A model generated the notes under the pieces. That model saw only the letters and a list, made by a program, of their open reading frames with translations. It was not told the DNA's origin and ran no database searches. Both the position numbers and the translations under genes were made by a program. A stretch of 64,000 nucleotides of DNA, taken from NCBI RefSeq assembly GCF_040054535.1, contig NC_090779.1, forward strand, positions 21,004,501 through 21,068,500. The letters run 5' to 3'. Positions 1 to 15,122 of this stretch are shown piece by piece. Numbering within the stretch: the first letter of the stretch is position 1; each line of letters opens with the position of its first letter. This stretch comes from Antennarius striatus (lineage: Eukaryota > Chordata > Actinopteri > Lophiiformes > Antennariidae).

Positions 1-1170
1 TGCACACTGAGGTACCAACTCTTTCCACTTTATCTTCTCACCTGGTCGCCTCCTACAACTACAATTCCACTGAGGAGGTGAACACGTCGAATGAAGATGG
101 GAAGCGAGAGGCTCTCTGCGTGCGAAGCCCCCATTAATCACTGTCAGTTGCCTTGTGTTGTCTGGCCAAACCCCAAAAAGCTCGTGGATGAACCATTGAC
201 TCCCGTAAAAAAGGGGCTTCCACTTAACCGTGGCTCAATAAAAAGAGCTGAAGCACTTAGTGCGCTGTTAATTACCCCACTTCAAGTGAAGCAGAACTCC
301 CGTTAACATACCATAATGGACTCTGTCACTATTTGTTCTGGGTAAATGGCGGCAGTGTTGTAAACACAATACATGCCTGTCTAAGGATTACTTGGTGATA
401 TATGTCTTCAGAATAAAAACAGGACAAGGTGAAGGAAGTCCAATCATCTGCCAGAGAAAAGTCGTTTGGTTGATCCAATCATAGGAAGGATTTTTTGTGA
501 AGCAGTAGTTTTACGAGCTTCAGGATGCGATCGGATCCTGGAAGCTGAACGATGGATGCATCCAAGACTTTAATGCAAGCCCAAACTTTAATCACACTGA
601 TCAGTGTGTTGCTCAGGTTGGAATCCAGAACAATGTAGGACATGTCTATAATAAAGAAAGAAATGGAATGAATAAGTAAGTTACGTGCAACAACACTACC
701 TGGCTTGTCAGAGAAATGTCAGCTAGAGACAGATGTAGAGTTTGGAATGCTAATTGAACACTCTGAGTAAAAACACATACATGGCTGGACCAAAGGTGTG
801 CAGGGGTCTAAAGAAAGCAGCACACGGATCGACCAATCAGACTTGATGCCAATTTAGACCAACGGCAAACTGCAAGAAAAATAAGTCGCCCTTCGCTCCA
901 TAACAACCTTTGACAGGACAACTCAAGAATGCAAACATGACCAGCCATTGCTCACTGTTACAAGAGTTTGTTTTGTTAATTCACAAATGAAACCATGAAG
1001 GGTCTTGACAAACCAGCCTCCCCTTTAGAGGTTTTCCAGAAGCCTGGAGATCTCACGCTGACTTGGAAAAAAAGTCCTCTGCACCCTTTTTACAAATCTT
1101 CGCTGTAACCTCTAAACAAAGAGCGTTACCATGTGCCCCGTCTGACGCACCCGTCTATATCTGGAATATA

Positions 1171-1343
1171 GGAAACCATAAACCCATGAAGTGCCTTTTT
1201 TCCTTCCCACCAACACCTTTCTCTTTTACTGGGGCTTTTTTTGTACGACCAGTCATGGTGGCAGGAGGAGGCTGACGGAGAAGGCCACCTGAACAAACTC
1301 TGGGATCATGCAGCCACGACAGCAGGGCCCCGCCAGATCTTTA
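1171..1343 (+). repeat. local duplication, copy A
   Basis: This block shares long near-identical stretches with 4,866-5,051, in the same orientation and 3.7 kb away. Shared words include GGAAACCATAAACCCA, GAAGTGCC, TTTTCCTTCCC, TTTCTCTTTTA, GCCACCTGAACAAACTCTG and GCCAGAT, in the same order with small gaps. By eye the identity is roughly three quarters to four fifths. The frame is not conserved between copies and has stops, so it does not look like a duplicated exon. It could be an old segmental duplication or two copies of an unclassified repeat. Confidence 0.75.
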
Positions 1344-4300
1344 TAAATGTTAAAACTGATGACTGTCCCAAAGTTACCACTGAAGTTATTGAAACTGAAT
1401 CCTGTGAGGGAGGTTGAAATTTTCTTTCTCTGAAATTACACTCAGACCCCTAAAAAACCATCATCAACTACTACGATTCATTCTGGTGCTGGGAAAAGAA
1501 ATGAAAGTCAGCATTACGTCTCATGCATTTATCTGCAATGATCAAATATAATAGTAATCATTCACGCGTTACAAGGAACTGATGTGTAAAAGTACAGATC
1601 TATCAATCTTATAAAGGTTGCATAAGAACATAAACAAGAAAGAGTGCCCAGAGCAGCGTGTTTGAAGCTAACAATATCTGACCTAGTTCTGAACTAGCCC
1701 ACTAAAAACTGGCACGCTTCTCTCAAGGGCAGCTGGCCTCATGTCTGTTTGTCCTTATAGAGTTTACATGAGTTTGCACCATAGCCTCTTTAAGCATGAC
1801 TTTTAAACAGATATTATGGGTCAAGTGAGGAAAAAAACAGCGAACAATAAAAACTTTGCTTCTTCTCAGTTTAAAAGTAAGTGATGTAGTGCCGGCTAGC
1901 AAAAAAAAAACAAAAAAAAAGTTACAGTCAAATTCAATTACTCTAAGTGGACCAGAGTCAAAATGAGTGGGTCTGTTTCAAATTGGGCCCATTTCAACTC
2001 ACAAAACACCCATTTTACCTCGCTAAATGTAATACGAGCTTGGTGGCAGTGTTTCAGACGTTATTAGACTTTCACAGACAAAAAGGGACCATCAGCGGTT
2101 AATGTTTACAACTCAACGCAGCAGTGTCACTGTAGATGGCAAATTATCACCGACTGTCAATGCCTCACTTTCTGGGGATCAGGATCTTTTGCTGTTGCTG
2201 TTTTATTGGACAGTCACTGGGGATAACGTTTCACTTTGAACTCCAGATCAATTGTCCTTCAGTGACAGAAGCTTCTTGAAAACTTCCTTTTCAGCTTCAG
2301 CCAGATTTTCTCAGAAGCCATGATAGTAAAATATTACTTGCAGGAGGCAAAAAAAAAAAAAAAGCACTGAAGACCATGTGTCCAACAGCCCAGCCTGAGG
2401 TAATAGTTACTCCTTATTAATCTGACGGAAGGGACTCCCCAGACTGCATCTAATTCTGCTCATTGAATATTTTATTTAATCAGTCTTGCTTTTTTTTTTT
2501 TGTCAGATTTTATCTTCATGGAGAGTGAATGAAAGAGAGAGAAAGAAGTAAATTACATAATGACATCAAGGGCCGGTGTTTGCTGGGCCCGTTTTTGACT
2601 TTGACGCGCCGTAAGCAGACACGATCTGAGAACCATTACCGACTCTGACAGGTCCAAATGAATGGGCCGTTCCTTTAATGCGGAACAGGGATGGGGGGCC
2701 TCGGATACTTCAAATGTTTCAAATTCAGCAAAAGAAGTGACCTCCCCTCCAGAGAACTGCGAAAATAAATCCCCAGTCGCTCACAGTTGGACCACAGGAA
2801 AGGAGAAAAATGGGCCGTCTACTCAACGCACTGGCTCGCTTTCTCACCAGCACGTGAGACAAAGTGGAAAAGCATGTCGTGCACTGCATGTATTATTTTG
2901 CATGTTTTCATTTGTTTCATGTTTTACGTGCATGCATGTGTGTAAAATATAGATGATCTGTATGTATGTTGTAACATGATGTATAAGGGTGTCGATCCAC
3001 CGACAGACCAGTTCTAATACTCCTGTGTGCGTGTGAATCGTGCAGAATCTGTTTTCTCCATTTTCCGTTCTGCTTTCTGCTCTTGTTCTCTGTAATGTCT
3101 CTCCCTGTCAGTCTGCCCACTAAGCCAGCATCTCTGGACCTCCGCCACAAAGAGGCCACTCTGGCTCCGCTGGTGTGTGCTGAAAAATCCCGACTTGAAC
3201 TCAGCAGACCCTTCAGCTTCTCGAGAATTCAACGTATGAATAAAAGCAGATCCCAACGCTGGTATTAAAAGAAAAAGGACCGTGCATCACCGAGCCCGGC
3301 GGATCACAATATCAGTTACGTCTGATGAGTTATCGCTCACATCACACGCAAATGCTGTGAGACTGTATCTATTAAAAGAGTGACCTTCACACAGTCCTGA
3401 AAAATATCCACATCCTGCTTTAACTCACTGAACAAAGATGATTAAAGTGGGTTTGTGGCAAACTGAGATATTTTACAAATGTGAACTGTGGACTTGAGCT
3501 TTACGCAGGCAATTTATGATTTTTTTATTTTTTATTGATAAACTCCCTTTTAATATAATTTCTATCTGGTTTTTATTTGTTTGCGTGCACATACGTGATT
3601 TCAGTGTGGTCACAATATACGAAGAATGGCGAGTGTTAGAAAACACACAACACCACCGTGTACAGCAGAGAGTGTAATAAATTTAGGTGTGAATTGAAGA
3701 GTGACAGGGCTTCTACAACTCCTCCATGCTTGTGGTTTATAAGGCAGTGAAAGTTAACTTCAGTTTGCACTCATTGCTGTAGAGTTGATCAAATTACCCA
3801 AATTTCACGAGATAGTTGTGATCAGAGATGTGATGTGCATTCCCCACATCCTTTAAAAAAACGCGCCATGCCAGCTGATCTCATGGTTCCATAATGTGAG
3901 ATATGTATTTGCTCCATTGTACAGTTAGTGGAGTTTATTTTATGGGTAGGAGGGTTGCCAAAAAAACAGAGTAACTAAGCATACACCCCTGTGTAAATAG
4001 ATGTTTTGAGTTACATACAGATGAAAGTTCTAAGGAACTGGGAAAATAAATGAAAGAAAAGATATTCTTGTTTCCATGTTGCTTTCTGGGCCTGAAAGCA
4101 AAATCTATTTTAACTTAATTGTTTTTGCACATTTTATATTTAAGGGGAGTTCAAAGAAATAGATTGTTTTACAGTTTGACTTTTATTTAATTCCAGTATT
4201 ACCAAAAATTTACGAGTGCATGTAGCCTTGAATATGTAGCACTATCGTGTCCCCAGTCTGTGATTGCTGTGGGCTCCTCTTTGTGTTTTGTGTGCTACTA

Positions 4301-4865
4301 CAGGTCCGAGTTGGCGGACGTTGTGTTTGTGCCGATCGGTGCACCTGGTCAGTCCATCCACAACACATTTGGGATTAACTGTCCCATTCCTCCTCCATGT
4401 CGCTCTATTACTGGCTCTCCACCTTTGCACATGGCTTCTTTTGTTTGGTTTGGTTGTGCTTCAACATTTCATGCACTTATTCAATGTATCACGTTTCCAT
4501 TGATAAAAATAAATGAGATTTTCTGTTCATCCCACTCAGTACGGGTAGATTTCTCTCTAGATGGCCTAATCGTGACAAATCATTAAGTAACTATTTGAAA
4601 ATGCGTATTCCTCCATCAAGAAAAATAACTGTGGTTGCAGCTCCAGATGTCTTGCAGGCATATAAATAGCATGTCTGCATGACTGCAGGTATGATTCATT
4701 CACGTATAAACAGGCAGTGGCAGCATGCGCACCAAATGATCTCTCACGCAATAAAGATTAAAAACCATTACCAGAATAAAGTTCGACCCTATAACTCTCT
4801 TTCTGCTCGCAGGCCTGGCTTCTTATCCCATGTCACTCAGTCTGTGAGTGTGCCTGTAGAGATGA

Positions 4866-5051
4866 GGAAACCATAAACCCAAGAAGTGCCTATTTTCCTT
4901 CCCGCCGACACATTTCTCTTTTAGTGGGGCGTTTTTAGCACACTGAGCAGGAGTCGGTGGTGGCAGCAGGAGCAGGCTGATGGAGAGGGCCACCTGAACA
5001 AACTCTGTGTGGACTCAGGCAGCCGGGACAGCAAGGCCCAGCCAGATTTAT
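4866..5051 (+). repeat. local duplication, copy B
   Basis: This is the partner of 1,171-1,343. It is slightly longer because of an insertion of about a dozen bases in the middle (around 4,936-4,962). The order of the shared words is unchanged. No terminal inverted repeats or poly-A tail are visible at its edges, so a transposition origin is not indicated. Confidence 0.75.
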
Positions 5052-6642
5052 GGCTCTCCAGCCCTGTTTTCCCACACAGAGGCCCCCTCTTCCCAGCTTC
5101 TGGATGTATTGGACCCTGTTTTACCTTTTGTCACCTCTGTCTACCTTGCCTTCCTCTCCCTTTCCTGTCCTACATTCCCATTCCTGATTTTTATGTTTGC
5201 GTATCTTCCCCCTTTCTCTTTTTCTTTATCTCCGTATCTCTTCCTCCCATTCCCCACCTTCTTTTCTCCCAGACATCCTGGCCAGCTGTTCTTCCAGACA
5301 GCGTGTCTGCAGCTGTCTGTGCAAGGCTGAGTTGCAGCTCCGTAGGTAAACTATGTAGCCTGAAGCGCAACCTTTTCCCAACACCTCCGTCTCGTCAATG
5401 TGCAACATCCGTGACCTCAGGACAACCTTGATACCGCAATTCCTCGCAGCCACACACCCACACACATTTGTACACAACACACATACACACACAGGTATCT
5501 TAAGAGACACATTAAGTGATAGATTGCACAAAAAAGCAATAAAATTAAGTGCAGCTTTGAGGGGGTGGCATTTGCAATACAGTAAAAGAAAATGTTCCTG
5601 AGTCTTTCTCTGTCTTTCTTTTTCTTGTCTTCTCCACCCAGTGGTAGAGAGGCCTTGGCAGAGTCGTCTCTGGCCAGAGTCGAAAACCACCGACTGCAGA
5701 GATTCAGTAAATGAGTAAAAAAATTTCCCTAGACAAGGGTAAAGGCGGTTACAACACCCTACGAGACAAGTGGTAGTAAAACCAAATGAAGTGTTCAGCA
5801 AATTAGCCCTGCATTGCAGCAGATATTGCAATAATTAATCCATTCCTTGCATGATTTTTTTTTTTTTTTTGCCGTGGTATTCTGTTCAGATGAAGGACTC
5901 CACAGTCTAGAGCCCCTTCCTTTTTTTTCTCCAAAATGGGAACATTTTGAGCTTGGTAATATTGTCAAAATGTATGGATTCTTGCTGAGATGTTGTGATC
6001 AAAAACATTTTTTCTACCTGCTTAAAGAAAAATTTCAATTTTTTTTTTAGGTCATTTAATTGCAAGAGAATTCCAACATACTGTAGTTTTTGTTCTGTTG
6101 ACCAACAGATATGAACCTCAACTTTGGTAAACATGAATCATTAATTAACTTCCATTGTTTCTCACTTGCAGTCAACGGCGTTGCCATCTGCTGAGACCTG
6201 AGACCGTAGACATGGACGTGTTTACTCTGCAGTTAATCACCGTGTCTGATGCGGCCTCTCTGGACGTGTGAGGGGGGGAAATGCCGGCTAAATGCAGTCA
6301 CCACGATCTAATGAGGTGGTTTAGCTGCAGCAGTGGGTCTTCATTCGTACTCTGTAATTCAGAGTCACCGACTCAACAGTTCCCCCAGCCAGCTTGCGTC
6401 ACAAGTGCGTTCGTCCTCGTTCGCAGCGTCGCCCACAGCCCTGTGAAACATGTTGTATGATTGCTGTAGGAGACCGGGGTCCAAGTGGGCCATCAATCAA
6501 CATGGAGTGTGTGGTTGGAGAATGGGGGGAGAGCATAAATGGTTGTAGAGAAAAAGGAATTTTAAGTTTGACCGATTTACATGGAGGAAGCCCCCTATAC
6601 CAAAGCAAAATGGTGGTCAGAAGTGCTGCACACACACAAATG

Positions 6643-6690
6643 CATACACACACACACACACACACACACAACCACACACATATATACAGT
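6643..6690 (+). repeat. (CA)n microsatellite
   Basis: An interrupted CA dinucleotide tract followed by a short TATATA run. Confidence 0.9.
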
Positions 6691-7920
6691 CTATCTGTCA
6701 AAGATACAGAAGGCACTGCAGTGAACCTTCTCCTCCTCGCTGTCCTCGTGGCAGAGCGGTGCTGTTCTTGGCAGCGCCTGTCGCTGCAGCTCCTCTCCTT
6801 GCTAATGGTTAAACAGCATGCCCATGCCATGCTCGCTAATGACAGCCTAGGCTTACTCCACTGAAGTGCGCTTCTCAGAGTGCAAAAAAAGAGCATATCG
6901 TGTACCTCCCAAAGCATCCGAGGTGCTGTGAGGACACTGTCGACGTGCACAAGAATGCATATTAACAAATACTGAGATGTGTTCAAACAGAGATGTGGAA
7001 CAGAGAAAGTTTCAGCTTACACAGATATTCACGGTGACTAATGGAAGCGGGCTGAAGCACACACAAACCTTCACATTCTTGTTTACAGCATTTTTCTTCC
7101 AGCAGCTTCTCACAGATCTCTCGATCCGATACCGCTTTGGAGAGGTATCAGCTTCCTGGTGGGAATCGGTTTCACCATCTCCAGCCCTTACATTAATCTT
7201 ACTTCCCATTTCCTTGACGTGAAGCCAGTGAAATCCGGTGACCTCCGCCTTCTGATTATCTGAAGTTTCCGAGGCCTAATTCTCTCACATATTCTGATTT
7301 CCTCCTAATAACTTTGTCTCCACATTTTCAGAACCAAAAGTAAACCAAGTTTGTCAGATACAACTGACATTCGCACACAACTTTTCACCCTCCCTTCAGA
7401 GAACCATCAACCGATGAGACCAATCATGTGACTTTTGTCCAACACTTGGTTTGACGTATGTTTAGCTATATTATTAGGACAGTAAACTTCCGAGCTGAGT
7501 CGGTATGTGCACCACATGTTGGGCCTCTTTCTTATGTTTCCCATGAGACAGCTAAAATGTAAGAGAACCTCCACCTATTCCCATTTGAGGTGATGTGAAG
7601 GAGGTAAAGGTCTGTAAAGTGTAGGAGAATTTCATGCACATCATCCATCATTTCCACGAAGTAAAGCATGAATATGTGTGCTCATGTATATGCTGAAACA
7701 CACACTTAAGTGTGTATGTGCAAGGCATGTGTTAATTTAAAGGTACTGTATGAATGCATTCCAATTCAATATCTCTGCGTTATCTGTCAGATACTGACAA
7801 AATTTTCCCACATCCGTTGTCTGAATCAGTTTTTGCCCCTGGACAGGGCCAGCTCCTTGCTATTTCACCAGAAAAGATGGGAGCTGGAGGGAAATAAAAT
7901 GTCCTTTCACTATGCCACCG

Positions 7921-8236
7921 TGTGGCGGCTCAGTGGTTTACTGGTTAGCATTGTTGCCTCACAACTAGAAGGGTCATGGGTTCAAACCACAGCATTCCCA
8001 ACATGGCCTTCCTGTGTAGAGTTTGCATGTTCTCTCCCTGTATGAATGGGTTTTCTCTTGGTACTCTAGTCCCCCCCCACCCCCCACCCCCCAACATCAA
8101 GAAAAACATGTGTCTTAGGAGCATTAGGTTGTCTTGTCCCATAGTGGTGTTGCACTCAGAGTGCAGCAGCTCAGGATCAACACTAACATTGCAATTTTGT
8201 TGTACAATTGTATAATGACCAATAAAAGCCTCTTCT
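7921..8236 (+). mobile_element. tRNA-derived SINE-like element
   Basis: The left part reads GGCGGCTCAGTGG, GGTTAGCATTGTTGCCTCAC and a degenerate B box GGGTTCAAACC. This is the tRNA-related head of a SINE family that is common in teleost genomes. It continues with the typical GAGTTTGCATGTTCTC and GGGTTTTCTC blocks, a C-rich stretch at 8,070-8,093, and a 3' end GACCAATAAAAGCC. The copy has several substitutions and is therefore old. It is not a functional tRNA gene. A fragment of what looks like the same head lies inverted at about 63,617-63,690. The exact family name was not determined. Confidence 0.75.
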
Positions 8237-8245
8237 TCTTCATTA

Positions 8246-10465
8246 AGACTCAAGACTATTTCATACAAGCGAAATCATCCCTCAGGTAGACAAAGTCTCC
8301 ACTTTGGTTTGGTTGAACCTTGTTGGCACCTATCGGTGCCAGGTCTGCCGTTGGAATTGACATTGCTGTGGAAAACCATAAGTGCATGCCCAGGCATGTG
8401 CTTGGGTTATGTGTTGTGTGTGGATGTGGAAAGATGGAGAGGATGGGCGAGCCTTTGGACATACCAGGCATTCCATGTCGGCAATAAAGCCTAATTGAAG
8501 GTAAGGGATAAAGACAGGATGTGTTGAGTGATACCTGGGCAGCTGGAACTGAGAAGGTGGGACACAGTGGTTTAAAATGGTTAAGAGGTGCTGACATTGA
8601 TTTAGGTGGAAAAGTGCGGAAAGATTAAGCTAAAGTAGAGTAAGGACTTCGCCCCACTTTGTGGTCAGACTGATATTAACTAGGTTGTGATCCAATTTGG
8701 ATTCAGAAATAGACAAGTTTGTCCTCATAAATATTAGACTCCCTGAAAGATGGCAGATTTGAACTTCCTCTACCTCGAGCAGCTCTTCAATCACACTTGA
8801 CTGGTTTCGCTTAGTGTTTTACAAAGTAAATGTGTATCAAACATGTCTGTCAAATGGTCCTGATTTCTGTACTGTATGTCTTCCAGTCCAGTGACACGTT
8901 GTTATTGTACATGTCCAGGGTGGCAACCCTGGACGTCACATTGGTATGATATCTACACGTTTGTTTAGGTTTAGAAACCTTTCCCGTGTGTTGGTTGGAG
9001 CGCGGGCCAAACAAAAGCTCTCAAGATCCAAAGCAGATAACAGAAACATGGTTCCACATGCTTTTGGAGTACAGGAACAAAATGCTCTCTCCAATATACC
9101 ACGAGCAAAGAGATGGTGATGGATCATAGACTAAGAAATAGCCACTTTTGACCAAGTTTTGTGTTGTTCAATCAAAGAGTCCTATATTATTCAATTGTTT
9201 TTGAATTATAGGAATTATATTTTGATTTGTAAGAAGTCCTCTAGGAGCCAAATCAACATACCAAAATACTCACCACAGCACGGAAGAGAATCTGCTTTGC
9301 GGGTAATGTTTACTGTGGTCGTCCGTTCAATGTGTTAGCATGCTGATATTCACTCACAAGCAATAAACACAAATTGTAGCTGATCAGAATATTTGTTGTG
9401 CAGTTTTCCAATTGTAAACCAAACTCAAGGACGCATTTAAATTCTGACCGAGTATCTGCAATTTGTCCTGAGGGGAACATAAAATCTTTCAGAACCACAA
9501 ATGTGTTCCTGATGGTGGCACTAGAGGAGAATTACAGTGGGTACATGAAAACCAGTCCAAGTAATGTCTTCCTCTAACCTTTGCTGTTACTTTCTATATG
9601 GCCTTTATTTCAAAGCTGAAGACCTTTAGCTGGAAATCCAGTGAGGCCAATAGCTCAGATGACATTAATGGAGGACTCTGACAGGTTTGGATTTTAAATC
9701 GTTTAACATGCCCCATCGTCTACATTACCAAAATATTCATGCTTTAATTTCCCTCATTAGAGGAATTTACAAAAACTAAAGCTTCCATTGTTTGTTTGAT
9801 GGACACAACAGAGCAGAGTGTGCGTGAGAGCACAAGACATGGAGTCCTATTGAAACCCAAAATAGGCCTGAGAGCTTCAATAATGGAGCAATTTCCAGAG
9901 CTGTGTAATAGTATGTCAATGCACACAGTCGCTGGCAGCTTCGGCTGCTTGAGTCTTCTAACATCTGGATGTTCTTCAGCTCGTCCCCCCCCCCCTAACA
10001 TGGCACAGTTAATTCAAGCTGAGGCTGACTTTCAAAAGACAACAGAAGGGGCTTTTGTCCTGTATGACAGACTGTATGGAAACATGTGGACGGGACAGCC
10101 GTTTAAAGGTATGTCCCGCTTCAGTCCGGGGCTCTTTTTACCCCCGAACAGCCTAATGCTACCCAGACTGAGGGGAAACTTTAGATCTCATGATTAACAA
10201 CAATCGACCAATTCATTTGAGACCTCCTTTGACATGCGTACAGTGTATGTGCAGCTGCATTCAGATCGGGGTGTGCTTCTTATAGTGTGTCTAGGTGCGA
10301 TCGCTCCCACAGTAATAAATCAAGAGAGGCTGGTAGCCTTTAAATCATGCTGGGCCCCATGTTTGGAAGAACGGATTGGCACACTACGTATGCGCTGATT
10401 GAGCCACTGAGAGGGTGTTTGGATTTAATTTACATTGCGCAGATGATTTTTGACCTAAATGAATG

Positions 10466-10466
<1 letters not shown>
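8246..10466. other. spacer, nothing recognised
   Basis: AT-rich sequence without a recognisable gene. The open frame at 9,796-10,197 plus (133 codons) has no family resemblance, no plausible splice context and a proline run produced by a C homopolymer. I treat it as chance. Confidence 0.55.

Positions 10467-10562
<96 letters not shown>
10467..10562 (+). repeat. (TG)n microsatellite
   Basis: About 48 uninterrupted TG units. It is arranged in inverted orientation to the CA tract at 10,891, with about 330 bases between them. Confidence 0.97.
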
Positions 10563-10564
<2 letters not shown>

Positions 10565-10886
10565 CAGCCAGCAGTTTTGGACAGGCTTAATGCAAAGGAT
10601 CGTTAAATCTGTCCAAATAGCGCGAGGCAGGGAACACGTGCAAATGGTGACGTTAAACATTGCAAAAGTTGTGTGCGGAACAGTTTAAAGGCTCATCTGA
10701 TTTATCTAGCTCGTAGCTGGAAGTTTTTAGCCCAGATATCTTTGGATGGGCTGCATTAAAATGTTTTTGGAAAGGCAAAAGGAGGCAATAGTTTAGCTTT
10801 ACTGGCTTGAGATGAAGTGCTTTGGTACAAAGGGATTCCAGACATGCCAGGGGAGATGGGGACTGCCCAAGGCCAGGTAGTTCTCT

Positions 10887-13590
<2,704 letters not shown>

Positions 13591-13680
13591 CTCTGTGCAT
13601 GCATAGGAAGCAGCCTTTCACCTCTCCAAATGCCACCTTTGTCTTGGCAGAAGTGGACATAATCCCCTGGATGTCCTGCA
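13591..13680 (-). other. exon-like segment, unassigned
   Basis: On the minus strand, a 90-base segment is preceded by a good acceptor (a pyrimidine-rich tract ending in TGTTTTAG) and followed by a good donor (CAGAG then GTATGC). It is open in one frame through both boundaries, enters and leaves in phase 1, and its length is a multiple of three. The reading QDIQGIMSTSAKTKVAFGEV is not repetitive. I do not recognise the protein and found no partner exons nearby. It could be an isolated exon of an unseen transcript, or chance. Confidence 0.25.
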
Positions 13681-15023
13681 CTAAAACAGAAAGAGGTGTT
13701 CGGTGAGTCAAGAGGTGGGCGTCTGCAGAAAGGTTTTGTTCTGTTGCTAAATTCACAAAGCCTTTAGATAGGTATGCGAATGCAGAGGCAATATTTTTGC
13801 TGTATGTACAACATTTTCAACTCACATGTCTGGCAGGCAGCTAGGAGGCAGAGCACGGATGACACTGAGATAACGCAAGCGAGATAAGACAGCTATCCAG
13901 TTTCATTCTCAGGCTTAGCCCTAATTAGCTGTGCAGAAGGAAAACATGGACGGGAGACACCGGGATAAAGAATGTGGAAAAAAATGCAACCTTTCACAGA
14001 AAACCCACTGGAGTCATCTACATTTTCGTCACACAAAGGTGCTGAGTTTAAGAGTTTTCTCTTTGGGTCTTGACCTTTGACCCTTTTCATCAGTACGTCA
14101 AAAAACAACTGACTTTTTTTTTCTTTGTCAGCAGAGGACAGAAGACAGCAGAGAGCTCCTACAGATAGTTAGCTAATGCCCTGTTTGGGCTTTAAAGGGT
14201 TCAAAGGCATCTTTGGAATAGCTTTCATAACTCATGCTTTGTAATTTGTGTCACACTTCCTCCCAAAATTCGCTCAAATTTTCATCTGATGTCTTCTTTC
14301 ATAAAAGCTTGTACACTGCGTTCCGTTGTGTGACAACACAACAGATTAAAGAGTGCATCTAATTATGTAAATCAGTTTAATTGTAAAACTTAAACCAAAA
14401 AGAAAAAATTCTACCTCAGTTGGTTGAATCACTTTCTGTGTGCAAAAAAAAGAAGTGAAAATTCTATTATCAAGCTTGAGTCTACGAACATGCTAGTACT
14501 TCAGTGTGGCCATAAATCAACACTTGAAAGCGTGGAGCTAAATGCTAACATGGAAATGTAAAATGATCATAATGCAAGGACCAACATAGATGCTGGAATA
14601 ATGCTTAGCATCAGCGTTTAGCATGGTAACATCTAGGCATTAGCAGTTAAAAGTAAGTTTTGTCCTGCTGGTGTTCTTGTGGGGGGGGTTTCATCCTGAC
14701 TGAAGGCAATGATTTGTCAGGGAGTCTTTTTCAATTGGTTTGTCCTTATCGTTCTTCTGTACCATATAAACACAAATCTGAATATTAAACTCTTACTAAT
14801 AGGTCCATTTGTCTGACACATTGGCCATTTTATTTAAGTAACATGTGACTTTTCTGCTTAAATTTACATTTGTCTTTAAATGTGCAACCTATAATTGTGC
14901 ACCATAAAAATGTGTCTATATAGCTACGCTCCGTCAACATTAGTGAATGTAATCGCTCATCTTCAACCACAATCACTGTCAAGAGCTGTGGATCAGATAT
15001 GTCGATGGTTATCAGCCATTAAC
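13681..15023. other. spacer, nothing recognised
   Basis: AT-rich, no open frame of interest, no recognisable repeat family. Confidence 0.55.
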
Positions 15024-15027
15024 CACA

Positions 15028-15120
<93 letters not shown>
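15024..15120 (+). repeat. (CA)n microsatellite
   Basis: About 45 CA units with one TA interruption near the start. Confidence 0.97.

Positions 15121-15122
<2 letters not shown>

Larger units (their letters stand above)
1..6640. other. gene-poor spacer, no supported gene
   Basis: No open frame here resembles a known protein. The longer ones (for example 5,226-5,831 minus and 6,399-6,986 minus) are low-complexity or contain translated CA/TG repeat. The segment is AT-rich with many A or T runs. The only internal structure I can support is a duplicated block of about 180 bases, listed separately. Regulatory elements could be present but cannot be recognised from one sequence. Confidence 0.6.

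Noticed and set aside
4264-4400. Short exon-like segment on the plus strand after CTACTACAG, reading SELADVVFVPIGAPG with a donor-like GTCAGT
   Set aside because: No partner exons and no recognised family. The surrounding frame continues as low-information sequence, so chance is the simplest explanation.
5226-5831. 201-codon minus-strand open frame
   Set aside because: The longest frame in the window, but of unusual composition, overlapping a CA-rich tract, with no family resemblance and no promoter or splice context.
7921-8000. Possible functional tRNA gene in the SINE head
   Set aside because: The box sequences are degenerate and the rest is clearly the SINE body.
10347-10688. Open frames through the TG/CA arrays (Cys-Val or Thr-His repeats)
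   Set aside because: Translations of a dinucleotide microsatellite, not proteins.
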